Source: Kutzneria chonburiensis (lineage in GTDB: Bacteria > Actinomycetota > Actinomycetes > Mycobacteriales > Pseudonocardiaceae). From it: a stretch of 64,000 nucleotides of DNA. Numbering within the stretch: the first letter of the stretch is position 1; the number at the start of each line of letters is the position of its first letter. The notes beneath the pieces were generated by a model. The model was not told the origin of the DNA and made no database searches. It saw nothing but the letters and a program-made list of their open reading frames with translations. A program made the position numbers and the translations under genes. The DNA lies in assembly GCF_028622115.1 (NCBI RefSeq), contig NZ_CP097263.1:1426001-1490000 (forward strand). The letters run 5' to 3'. This document shows positions 41,832 through 51,720 of this stretch, one piece after another.

Positions 41832-44800
41832 CAGAGCGCGTGATAGGGGACGCCCGGCAGATACTGATCCCATTCCGATTCGGTGATCCGCGGATGCGCG
41901 ACCGCGCAGACCCGGTTGATCACCTGGTTGATAACGGTTGGCCAGAATCGGACGACGCCACCGATGCCGCCACTGGCCAGCGTGTGCCCGTCCGGGCTGA
42001 ACGCCACCCGGTCAACGCCGTCGCCGGGCGGGCTGCTGAACACGCCCAGTTCCCGCGGATTGCCCGGATCACCGATGTCGAGCAGCCGGGTGGTGCCGTC
42101 CCCGTCGCCGGTGGCCAGCCGCCGGCCGTCCGCGCTGAACACCGCCGAGTACACGACATCGCCGTAGCCGGTGATGGTGGCGAGCTGCCGGGGCTGGTCC
42201 GGGGCCGACATGTCCAGCAGGCGCACCGTCCGCTCGCCGGAGACGGTGGCCAGCATGCGCCCGTCCGGGCTGAACGCGTCCGGCTGCACGGTGTCGGTGC
42301 CACCGAAGCGGAACGGGATCTCGCGCGGCCGGCCGGGGTCGGCGATGTCCCACAGCCGGGAAGCGGTGTCGGTGCTGATCACCATCGTCCGGCCGTCCGG
42401 GCTGATGACGACCACCCACGCCTCGTCCGAGTAGCCGGGCAGCGTCGACCGGAGCACGGGGTTCGCCGGATCGGTGATGTCCCACAACTGCGCCAGGCCG
42501 ACACCGACGGTGGCCATGGTTCGACCGTCGGGGGTGAACGCGACGGAGAGCATCTCGCCGCCGTGTTCCGGACGGTGCCGCGGTGCACGGGGTTGTGCAC
42601 GTCGGTGATGTCCCACAGCCACACGCTGCCGTCGTCGCTCGCGTCCGCGAGCAGGTGACGGTCCGGGTTGAGCGCGATGCCCCGCACGAAATTGGTGTGG
42701 CCGGCCAGGGTGGCCAACGCCCGGCGTTCGCCGGAGGCGGTGATGTCCCACAGCCGCACGGTGTCGTCCCAGCTGCCGGTGGCCATCATGCGCCCGTCGT
42801 GGGTGTAGCTCAGTGCGGAGATCGTGTTGTGGTGGCCGGCCAGTGGCAGATCGGACAGGTCGTAGATGAGGGCGTTGTGGTTGCCGCCGGCGGCCGCCAA
42901 CGCGGTGCCGTCCGGGCTGAACGCCGCCGACATCACTCCGGCGGACAGGGTGAGGACGTTGGCCGCCCGGTGCGGGTCCGTGATGTCCCACAGGCGGGTG
43001 CCGCTGCCGGTGGCGGCCAGCGTCCGGCCGTCTGGGCTGAAGGCAACCGACCAGACGATGGAGTTGCTCCCGGTGAGCGTGGCCAGCGGCTGCGGCGCGT
43101 TCGGGTCGCCGATGTCCCACAGCCGCGCATCGTGGTCCCAGCTACCGCTGGCCAGGGTGCGCCCGTCCGGGCTGAAGGCCAGCGCCGCCACCACGTCCCG
43201 GTGGCCGACCAGCGCGCCGAGCGGCTTCGGCGCGGTGGGGTCGCTGATGTTCCACAGGCGCGCGCCGGTCTTCCCCTCGTTGACCGCCAGCAGGCGGCCG
43301 TCGGCGCTGATCGCCACGTCACCGGCCGAAGTGATGGCGCTCGTCAACAGCAGTGGCTTGGCGGGATTGCGCACGTTCCACAGCGTTGCCGTGTCGTCGG
43401 AGTTGCCGGTGGCCAACACGGTCCCGTCGGCGCTGAAGGCGAGAGAAGCTGTGTTGCCGTGGTGGCTTTCCGGGGCGGACAGCTTGTGCGGGTGGGCCGG
43501 ATCGCCGACGTCCCACAGTGCGACCGCATCGCCGTCGGTCACCGCGAGGATGTGTCCGCCCCGCTCGAACCTCACCATCGGGCTGGTGTCGCTGGCCAGC
43601 TTGATCGTGCCGGCCACGCGCGGCTGATGCGGGTCGGCGACCTGCCACAGCCGGACGGTCCAGTCACGGCTCGCGGTGGCCACCACCTTGCTGTCGGCGC
43701 TGAACGCCACCGAGGTCACGTCGGCGGTGTGGCCGGCCAACCGGGTCCCGTAAGGGGTGCCGAAGGAGCTGAGCAGGGCGTCGCGGGTCTCGTCGTTGGG
43801 GGCCAGCTGGTAGGCGGCGAGGTTCAGCTGCACCGACAACGCCGGATCGGAGGCGCGCAAGCTCGCCGCGCTGTCGACGGCGTGGCGGGCGAGGGCGAGA
43901 TCGCGTTGGGCGGTGGCGGTGTGGTCGGCGGTGACGGCAAATCCGACGGCGATCACGGCGACCAGCAACAACGCGGTCAGACCGGCGACCAGTTGCCGCA
44001 AGCGGCGGGTGCGGCGGCGGGCGGTGGCGTGCTCGGCGGCCTCGGAGGCCAGGGAGGCGTCGAGGAAACGGCGCTCGCGGCTGGTGAGGGCAGTGGGATT
44101 GGCTGTGGCCCAGTCACGGACGCGGGCGAGCCGCGTGCTGCGGTAGAGGCCGCCGGCGTCCTCGTCGAGGCTCTCCCACGACTCGGTGGCCTCCGTGAGA
44201 TGCCGGTGCAGGCGCCGGCCCTCGCGGTCGTCCTGCAACCACTCCTGAAGCCGTGGCCAGCAACGGATGATCGCCTCGTGGGACAGCTGCACGGCGTCGG
44301 CGTCGAGGGTGAGCAAACGGGCGTCGGCGAAGCGTTCGACGACGGTGGCGGTGTCCGCATCGGCGGCGTCCAGCTCACGCCAGTGCAGGCGGCGCTTGGT
44401 GTCCTCGGCGCCGTCGACCACGGCCGTCAGCCGGAGGAACAACTGCCGGGCCGCCGCGAGCTGACCGGGATCCAAGGCGTCGTACACGCTCTCGGCGGTG
44501 CGGGCGATCGCGTGCTGGAGGCCGCCGGTCTCCTCGTAGCCGGCGAGGGTGAGCCTGGTGCCCCGGCGGTGCCGCCAGGTTTCGAGCAGGGCGTGGGACA
44601 CCAGCGGCAGCACGGCCGGTTGACCGGTGGCCTCGGCGATCAGCCGGGACACCAACGCCGTCTCGACGGTGCAGCCGGCGCGGGCGGCCGGGCCGGAGAT
44701 GACCTGCCGCAGGTCGTCGGTGGACATCGCGCCCACCAGTACCTGGGCGTCGCGTAACGCCTCGACCAGCTCGGGATAGTTGCCGCAGTGGCCGTAGAAG

Positions 44801-45579
44801 TCGGCCCGGACACCGAGCACCACTCGGGCCTGGCTGGTCGGCGCGGCGGCGGCGTGCACGAGCGCCGTCACCAACCAGTCCCGCTCCGCCTGGTCCGTGC
44901 ACTGGGTGAAGATCTCCTCGAACTGGTCGACGACCACGAGCACGTCCGCGCCGGCACGCACGGCGGCCTGGCGCAGGTACAGGTGCAGCGCCGTCGGATC
45001 GGCCGCCAGTTCGGCCAGCAGGGTCGGCGCTTCCTTGCCGACCAACTCCGCCAGACGAAGCGCGCACTCCTCACGTGGCCGCGGACCCGGCGTGAAGACC
45101 ATGGTGGGGCCGGGATCGGACGCCACCAGACCGGCCCGCAGCAGGGAGGACTTGCCCGCTCCGGACGCGCCGAACAATCCGACGAGCCGGCGGTGTTCGA
45201 GGCGTCCACGCAGATCGTCGAGCAGGCTGTCACGGCCGAAGAACCGGTCGGCGTCGGCGGGTTGAAACGTGGCCAGGCCGACGTAGGGCGGCTGCTCGGC
45301 CGGGCTCTGGTCGGTCAGGTCGCCGGCCACCTCGTGCCAGCGCTGCCGCCACGCGTCGACATCGCCGCCGCACGCCTGCACGTACGCCAGTGCGACGGCC
45401 AGGCTTGGCAGCTTGCGCCCGCCCGCGGCCTCGGACAACACGGTCGCCGAGTAGTGCGCGATTCGGCTCAGCTCGCGGTAACTGGGGGTGCCGGCCTTCT
45501 CCCGCAGTCCGCGCAGGTCCGCGGCGAACTGTCCCAGCGCGCTGTCCTCGTGGTCCAGCGGTCGCTCCGGTCTGGGCAC
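41828..45579 (-). pseudogene. HTH-STAND-WD40 paralogue, frameshifted
   Basis: A paralogue of the 26719-30381 protein, of about 1250 residues if corrected. It keeps an HTH (SEAAGGRKLPS), a Walker A (GASGAGKSS), LVVVDQFEEIFTQ, a membrane-like helix and WD40 repeats ending in VRLWD. The frame breaks at CC 42568-42569: reading from the 5' side it runs off after VHRGTVRN and stops at 42379, while the next repeat resumes in another frame at HGGEMLSVAFTPDG and runs to 41828. One more C restores it. The last 5-6 repeats are therefore lost, unless this is a sequence error. The GTG at 45579 follows CAGGAGGTGAC. Confidence 0.82.
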
Positions 45580-45845
45580 GTCACCTCCTGGCTGGCGAAC
45601 TCGACGGACTCTCAACAGGAAGCATGACCGGCCCGCTTGATACATCGTCTTCAGGGCCGATCCACAGCGGCCGCCGCCGTGGCCCGACCTCGGGCGATCG
45701 CCCGTCCATAGTGGACTTTGGGTCCCTCGAAGGGGTGAAATCCGCCGATTCGCAACGCATTTGGGCCTCCGGTGCATGCATGTCGGCCGTTTTTCTGCTT
45801 ACCGTGCACGCATTCGATCTCGTTTCACGCACAGGAGGGTCGGAA

Positions 45846-46520
45846 ATGAACAAGGGGCAGCTGATCGAGATGCTCGGCATGCGGGCCGGCATGGAGAAGA
45901 AGATGGCGGCGCAGGCCGTTGACGCGATGTTCGACATCATCGTCCGCAACGTCAACAACGGCGAGAATGTCACGCTCACGGGCTTCGGTGTCTTCGAGAA
46001 ACGGGCCAGGGCCGCGCGTACGGCGCGCAATCCGCGCACCGGTCAGACGCTGCGCCTGCGCAAGACGAACGTGCCGAACTTCCGCCCCGGCATGCTGTTC
46101 AAGGAGGTCGTCGACGGCACCCGCAAGCTGCCCCGCGCCGCCGCGATGCCGGCGGCCAAGCCGGCGGCCAAGGCGGCCGCCACCCGCTCGACGGCGGCCA
46201 AGCCGGCGGCCAAGGCCATGGCCAAGCGGGCGACGGCCACCAGGTCGACGGCCACCAGGTCGACGGCCGCGAGGTCGACGACCCGCGCGGCGGCGAAGCC
46301 GGCGGCCAAGGCGACCACGCGGGCGGCGGCCAAGCCCGCGGCCAAGGCCACCAGGGCGACCGCGAAGCCGGCCAGCCGGGCGACCGCGAAGCCCGCGGCC
46401 AAGTCGACCGCGAAGGCGAGCAGGCCGGCGACCAAGAAGGCGGCAACGGTCAAGAAGACGGCCGTCGCGAAGAAGGCGACGAAGGCGAAGCCGGCCGCCA
46501 AGAAGGGCGCCAAGCGCTGA
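45846..46520 (+). CDS. HU-family DNA-binding protein with lysine/alanine-rich tail
   Basis: A 224-residue protein. Residues 1-92 are an HU/IHF domain (MNKGQLIEMLG, GFGVFEKRARAARTARNPRTG). Residues about 100-224 are a histone H1-like tail of repeated PAAK, AAKPAA and RST units, as in mycobacterial HupB. It compacts DNA; the tail is likely flexible and a target of acylation in relatives. The ATG at 45846 follows AGGAGGGTCGGAA. A strong terminator follows. Confidence 0.93.
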   Translation: MNKGQLIEMLGMRAGMEKKMAAQAVDAMFDIIVRNVNNGENVTLTGFGVFEKRARAARTARNPRTGQTLRLRKTNVPNFRPGMLFKEVVDGTRKLPRAAAMPAAKPAAKAAATRSTAAKPAAKAMAKRATATRSTATRSTAARSTTRAAAKPAAKATTRAAAKPAAKATRATAKPASRATAKPAAKSTAKASRPATKKAATVKKTAVAKKATKAKPAAKKGAKR

Positions 46521-46542
46521 TTTGCGGAGTGTGTGGATGGCG

Positions 46543-46571
46543 GCGGCGGGCTCGATCAGAGCCCGCCGCCG
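46543..46571 (+). terminator. Strong hairpin terminator after HU
   Basis: A perfect 12-bp stem, GGCGGCGGGCTC with its complement, and a 5-base loop, 22 bases after the stop codon. Confidence 0.85.
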
Positions 46572-46604
46572 TATTGGTCCCCGGATCGTTGCGGCATAAC
46601 GTAC

Positions 46605-46616
46605 CGACCGGTCGGA
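46605..46616. promoter_or_regulatory. Palindrome upstream of the GGDEF-EAL gene
   Basis: CCGACCGGTCGG is a perfect 12-bp palindrome of the TetR-operator kind. Direct repeats TCAACTTGC at 46652-46660 and 46666-46674 follow. It lies about 235 bases before the start of the next gene; the binding protein is unknown. Confidence 0.3.
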
Positions 46617-46849
46617 AGTTGACGCCGCGGCCACCATCGAGTCGCCGCATTCAACTTGCGAGTGTCAACTTGCAGGTCTGACCGTGACCCAAAGTGTCGC
46701 CGCGGCACGACCCGGCTGCGCAGCGTTATGATCTAGCCGATGTTCCTACCGTCCGGCGAACGCATTAGCCCAGGTGCTTCCGCCTCGAAACCGTCGAACC
46801 CTAAGGTGAGCCACGCCACGAATGTTGGAAGCGATGGGGTGTTGACGCA

Positions 46850-49800
46850 GTGACCTCCGGTCCCGGTTCGCACGGAGCACGACCGAGCTGGTGGCGGCCG
46901 CGTGTCTGGCACCGGCTGGCACTGATCGGACTGGCGTTCACATTACCCCTGGTGACCTCGACCTATCTGCTCATGGTGAACAACGGCCAGCGCATCGAGT
47001 TCAGCCAGAACGAGCTGCGCGGCCTCGACTATCTGCGGCCGTTGGAAGCGCTGCTGACCGACCTCACCGCCGACAAGACGGTGGACCGCCTCGCCGCCGC
47101 CGGCCAGGCCACCAGCGCCCAGGTGCGGGCGGCCCGGGCCCGCGTCGACGCCGACTTCGCCGCGCTGACCGCGATCGACGCCCAGGTCGGTGCCGACCTC
47201 AGGACGACCGGCGCGCACCTCAACCAGAGCGTGCTGCCGGGGACGCTGGCCACCACGTGGCGCACCTGGGAATCGGGCGAACACGACGCCGGCACCGACG
47301 ACGCCTTCCAGTCCCAGCTGGTGACCAACGTGCGCACGTTGATCTCGTACGTCGGCGTCACGTCCAATCTGGTGCTCGACCCGGAACTGAGCCCGTATCA
47401 CATCGCCGACGCGCTGGTCGTGCGCGCGCCGGCGATCATCGACCACACCCGCTCGGTCGGCGACACCGTGGACGGTCTGCTGGCGTCCGGGCGGATCATG
47501 CTGCCGGATCGCACCGGCGTCGCCGCGACCGTGTCCACGCTGACCGCCGACGCCGACGGTTTGCAGGAAGACCTGTTCACCACGTTCCAGGACGGCGGCG
47601 GCAGCGCCGCCGCGCGGGCCGTGCAGAACGCGTTGGGCCCGCTGCTCACGTCCACGTACCTGAACGTGGCCAACCTGTGCCAGTCGATCACGCAGGACTT
47701 CGTGCAGGCGTCCCAGATCCGGCTCGACCGCCCCACCCTCAGCCACGCCGTCGAGCAGGCCGTCGGCGGGGTTTCCGCGCTCACGACCGCGTTGACGCAA
47801 CGCGAAGCCGCGATCCTGCAGAGCCGTATCGACATGGACTCGATGAGCCGGCAGCTGGCGCTGGCCGCTGTGCTCGCGGTTCTCGCGGTGACCGTGCTGC
47901 TGGTGGTCTGGCAGTCCCGCCGCATCACCACCGACGTCGGCACCGTGTCCCGCGTCGCCGCCTCGCTGGCCGGCGGCGACCTGACCGGCCGGGCGCGGGT
48001 GCGCAGCCGGGACGAGATCGGCGTGATGGCCACCGCCTTCAACGGCATGGCCGAGCAGCTCGAGGAGATGCTGGAAAGCCAGGCACGGGCCCAGCGGTCG
48101 CTGCGTTCCGAACGCGACTTCGTCGATGCGGTGCTGGACATCGCCGGCAGCCTCGTGCTGGTCATGGATGCCGACGGCCGCATCGTCCGGTTCAACCGGG
48201 CCTGCGAGATCACCACCGGCTACGCCGCCGAGAAGGTGGTCGGCCGGCTGTGCTGGGAGCTGTTCCTGCTGCCCGAGGACCGGCCCTGCATCGAGGAGGC
48301 GTTCACCGACCTGCGTGCGGACAAGTTCCCGCAGAACTTCGAGTGCCCGTGGCTGACCTACACCGGCGACCAGCGGCGCATCGCCTGGTCCAACACGGCG
48401 CTGGTGGACGAGTCCGGGGCCGTCACGCACGTGATCGCGACCGGCATCGACGTCACCGCCCAGCGGGCCGCCGAGGCCGGGCTGCGCGAGGCCAAGGAAC
48501 GGTTCCAGAAGGCGTTCGACTACGCCTCCATCGGCATGTGCCTTGTCGCCGTGGACGGGCAGTTCACGCAGGTCAACCGGGCGCTGTGTCAGATGCTCGG
48601 GCGGACCGAGCAGGAGCTGCTGGCGCTGCGGATCTCCGACGTCACCCATCCCGACGACGTCTCGGCCACCGTGGCCACGGTGGCCGAGGCCGCCGGCGGC
48701 TACACCGCGCCGCACCACCTGGAGAAGCGCTACCTGCGCCCCGACGGCCGGACCGTGTGGGCCCAGGTCACGGTGTGCACCATCCACTCCGAGGACGGCG
48801 AGTCGCCGTACTTCGTCACGCAGGTCGAGGACGTCACCGAGCGGCGCGAGGCCGAGGCCCGGCTGGTCCGCCAGGCCCTGCACGACCCGCTCACCGGCCT
48901 GCCCAACCGCACGCTGCTGATGGACCGGCTGCGCCAGGTGCTGGCCCGCGCCGACCGGCACCCCGAGCTGACCGCCGTGCTGTTCATCGACCTTGACGGC
49001 TTCAAGGACGTCAACGACAGCCTCGGGCACGACGTCGGCGACGAGGTGCTGACCGAGGTCGGCCGGCGGTTGCAGCACAACATCCGCCCGCTGGACACCG
49101 TGGCCCGGCTGGGCGGCGACGAGTTCGTGGTGCTGTGCCAGGACCTGGCCAGCGAGCAGAACGTCGTGGAGATCTCCGAGCGGCTGGCCGGTGTGCTGGC
49201 CGAGCCGGTCGTGGTCGGCACCTTCGAGGTCGTGGTCACGGCCAGCGTCGGTATCGCGCTGGCCAACGGGCACCATCCGCAGCCCGAGGACCTGCTGCGC
49301 GAGGCCGACGCGGCCATGTACGGGGCCAAGACCCGGGGCAAGAACCGGTGCGAGATCTTCGACGCGGGCCTGCAGGAACGGGCCGTGGACCGGATCGCCA
49401 TCGCCTCGGCGTTGCGGCAGGGCCTGCGTGACGACAGGTTCGTGCTGCACTTCCAGCCCGTGGTCGACATGGGCACCGGCGACACCGTGGCCGTGGAGTC
49501 GTTGGTGCGCCTGGACGATCCCGACCGCGGGCTGCTCGCGCCGGACACGTTCATCCAGGTCGCCGAGGACAGCGGGCTGATCGTGCCGATCGGCACGTCC
49601 GTGCTGGAGCAGGCCTGCCGGCAGCTGGTGACGTGGCGGGCCAACGGGGCCGCGCCGAAGGGGATGCGGACCGCGGTCAACCTGTCGGCCCGGCAGGCCA
49701 CCCGGCCCGATCTGGCCGCGACCATCGAGCGGGCGCTGGCCGAGACCGGCCTGGAGCCGTCCGGGCTGACCCTTGAGCTCACCGAGACCGTGTTGATGGA

Positions 49801-50179
49801 GGCCGACGCGGCGACCCTGCGGCAGCTCGAGCGGATCCGGGAACTCGGGGTGGGGCTCGGCATCGACGACTTCGGCACCGGGTACTCGTCGCTGACCTAC
49901 CTGAAGCGGCTGCCGGTCAGCTTCGTCAAGATCGACCGGTCCTTCGTGGCCGGCCTGGTGACCGACCCGTCCGACCGGGAGATCGTGACCGCGGTGATCC
50001 GGCTCGGGCAGGCGTTGGGGCTGACCACGATCGCCGAGGGTGTCGAGGAGCCCGAGCAGTTCCAGATGCTGCGGGCGTTGGGCTGCGACCAGGCCCAGGG
50101 CTATCTGCTCGGACGGCCCAAGGCCGGGCCGCCCGGGGAGATCACCGTGTTGCGGGCCCTGCGGGCCGCGGTCTCGTGA
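46850..50179 (+). CDS. Membrane GGDEF-EAL protein with HAMP and PAS domains
   Basis: A 1109-residue cyclic-di-GMP enzyme. A first membrane helix (residues about 20-42), an extracytoplasmic domain of about 300 residues, and a second helix (LALAAVLAVLAVTVLLVVW) come first. Then a HAMP (about 365-415), PAS domains (about 427-545 and 555-670), GGDEF (GGDEF at 755-759) and EAL follow. The EAL signature is E883-S-L, with later residues NLSARQ, ELTETVLM, DDFGTGYSS and EGVEEPEQ kept, so both domains look competent. The GTG at 46850 is the family-consistent start. It overlaps the lipoprotein gene by GTGA, which suggests a shared signal. Confidence 0.9.
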   Translation: MTSGPGSHGARPSWWRPRVWHRLALIGLAFTLPLVTSTYLLMVNNGQRIEFSQNELRGLDYLRPLEALLTDLTADKTVDRLAAAGQATSAQVRAARARVDADFAALTAIDAQVGADLRTTGAHLNQSVLPGTLATTWRTWESGEHDAGTDDAFQSQLVTNVRTLISYVGVTSNLVLDPELSPYHIADALVVRAPAIIDHTRSVGDTVDGLLASGRIMLPDRTGVAATVSTLTADADGLQEDLFTTFQDGGGSAAARAVQNALGPLLTSTYLNVANLCQSITQDFVQASQIRLDRPTLSHAVEQAVGGVSALTTALTQREAAILQSRIDMDSMSRQLALAAVLAVLAVTVLLVVWQSRRITTDVGTVSRVAASLAGGDLTGRARVRSRDEIGVMATAFNGMAEQLEEMLESQARAQRSLRSERDFVDAVLDIAGSLVLVMDADGRIVRFNRACEITTGYAAEKVVGRLCWELFLLPEDRPCIEEAFTDLRADKFPQNFECPWLTYTGDQRRIAWSNTALVDESGAVTHVIATGIDVTAQRAAEAGLREAKERFQKAFDYASIGMCLVAVDGQFTQVNRALCQMLGRTEQELLALRISDVTHPDDVSATVATVAEAAGGYTAPHHLEKRYLRPDGRTVWAQVTVCTIHSEDGESPYFVTQVEDVTERREAEARLVRQALHDPLTGLPNRTLLMDRLRQVLARADRHPELTAVLFIDLDGFKDVNDSLGHDVGDEVLTEVGRRLQHNIRPLDTVARLGGDEFVVLCQDLASEQNVVEISERLAGVLAEPVVVGTFEVVVTASVGIALANGHHPQPEDLLREADAAMYGAKTRGKNRCEIFDAGLQERAVDRIAIASALRQGLRDDRFVLHFQPVVDMGTGDTVAVESLVRLDDPDRGLLAPDTFIQVAEDSGLIVPIGTSVLEQACRQLVTWRANGAAPKGMRTAVNLSARQATRPDLAATIERALAETGLEPSGLTLELTETVLMEADAATLRQLERIRELGVGLGIDDFGTGYSSLTYLKRLPVSFVKIDRSFVAGLVTDPSDREIVTAVIRLGQALGLTTIAEGVEEPEQFQMLRALGCDQAQGYLLGRPKAGPPGEITVLRALRAAVS

Positions 50180-51720
50180 CCGTTTCCCGTCGGAACTTCC
50201 TGCGCGCCGGTGCCTTGGTTGGCCTCGGCGGGCTGGCCGCTTGCTCGTCCGACCAGGACAGCCGGGCGGTCAGCGCGGCCGCCCTCGGGCCGTCCAAGCA
50301 CGGCGGTGTGTTGCGGGTGGGGATCACCGGCGGGAGCGGCGCCGACGGGCTCGACCCGCACCATCCACCGACCTACACCGACCAGGCGCGGGTGTCCAAC
50401 TTGTACGAGCCGCTGTTCGTGCACGACGCCGCGTACAACCTGCAACCCGTGCTGGGCGAGTCGATGGAGCCGTCCGACCACGGTCGCGTGTGGACGCTGC
50501 GGCTGCGGGACGGCGTGGAGTTCCACAACGGCAAGCGATGCGACGTCGACGACGTGATGTTCACCTTCCGGCGCATCGTCGACGTGAAGGGCAACGGGGC
50601 CGCCGCGCTGGGCATCATCGACTTCGCCGGCCTGCGCAAGCTGGACGCCCGGACCTTGCGGATTCCGCTGACGCAGCCGTATGTGCAGTTCCAGGACGAG
50701 TTGGCGCAGTACTACAACGGGATCGTGCCGGTCGGTTTCGACGTGGCCAAGCCGGTCGGCACCGGGCCGTTCCGCTTCGGCTCGTTCACGCCGGGGGACC
50801 GGAGTTCCTTCCCGCGCTTCACCGGCTATTGGCGCGGCGACCAGCCGTACGTCGACGAGCTGGTGATCATCGATTATCCCGGCGCCGAGCCGCAGTTGGA
50901 GGCGTTGCTGGGCGGTGACGTCGATGCGATCGACAATCTGCCGGCCGAGCGCATCGCCACCGTGAAAGCCGCCGGGCACAGCGTGTTGGTGTCCGAGACC
51001 GGCAATTGGACGCCGTTCACCATGCGGGTCGACAGCGGTCCGTTCGCCGATGTCCGTGTGCGCCAAGCCCTTCGGCTCGTCGCCGACCGGGAGCAGCTCG
51101 TCAGCCAGGCCCTCGGCGGTCAGGGCCGCATCGGCAACGACCTGTACGCGCCCTATGACGTCGCCTACGCCAAGCAGTTGCCGCAGCGGCAGCAGGATCT
51201 CGACCAGGCCCGGTCCCTGCTGCGCAGCGCCGGGCAGTCTTCGCTTCAGGTCGACCTGCACACCTCCACCGCCGTCGACGCTTCCTCGGTGAGCGCGGCC
51301 CTGCTGTTCGCCCAGCAGGCCCAGGCCGCCGGGATCAACGTCCGGGTTCGCCCGGTCGACAGTGGTGAGTTCTACGGCAAGCAGTACCTGTCGTGGCCGT
51401 TCGCTCAGGACTATTGGTACACGCGCAACTATCTGCCCCAGGTCGCCCAGGGTTCGCTGCCCAACGCCCCGTACAACGAGTGCCACTGGAACGACCCGGC
51501 TTTCATCTCCGTGATTTCCAGCGCCCGCGCCGAGCTCGACGCCGGTCGCCGCACCCGGCTGCTCCAGGACGCGCAGCAGATCGAGTACGACCGCGGCGGA
51601 TATCTGGTGTGGGGCTTCAAGAACCAGGTGGACGCCGTCAGCAGCAAGGTCACCGGCTTCGTGCCGGACCGCGGCCTGCCGTTGTCGTCGTTCCAGTTCC
51701 GCACCGTGTCGTTCGTGTGA
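50176..51720 (+). CDS. Tat-exported lipoprotein, peptide/nickel-type solute-binding protein
   Basis: A 514-residue SBP_bac_5 protein. The N terminus has a twin-arginine signal (SRRNFLRAG) and a lipobox LAAC with the Cys near residue 23. The mature part begins with GGVLRVGITGG and has the LRDGVEFHNGKRCDVDDV block typical of DppA/OppA-type binding proteins. It would hold a peptide or other solute at the outer face. No permease or ATPase is next to it, which is unusual. It overlaps the GGDEF-EAL gene (GTGA), so it may feed a signal to that protein's external domain. That link is inference. Confidence 0.88.
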   Translation: MTVSRRNFLRAGALVGLGGLAACSSDQDSRAVSAAALGPSKHGGVLRVGITGGSGADGLDPHHPPTYTDQARVSNLYEPLFVHDAAYNLQPVLGESMEPSDHGRVWTLRLRDGVEFHNGKRCDVDDVMFTFRRIVDVKGNGAAALGIIDFAGLRKLDARTLRIPLTQPYVQFQDELAQYYNGIVPVGFDVAKPVGTGPFRFGSFTPGDRSSFPRFTGYWRGDQPYVDELVIIDYPGAEPQLEALLGGDVDAIDNLPAERIATVKAAGHSVLVSETGNWTPFTMRVDSGPFADVRVRQALRLVADREQLVSQALGGQGRIGNDLYAPYDVAYAKQLPQRQQDLDQARSLLRSAGQSSLQVDLHTSTAVDASSVSAALLFAQQAQAAGINVRVRPVDSGEFYGKQYLSWPFAQDYWYTRNYLPQVAQGSLPNAPYNECHWNDPAFISVISSARAELDAGRRTRLLQDAQQIEYDRGGYLVWGFKNQVDAVSSKVTGFVPDRGLPLSSFQFRTVSFV

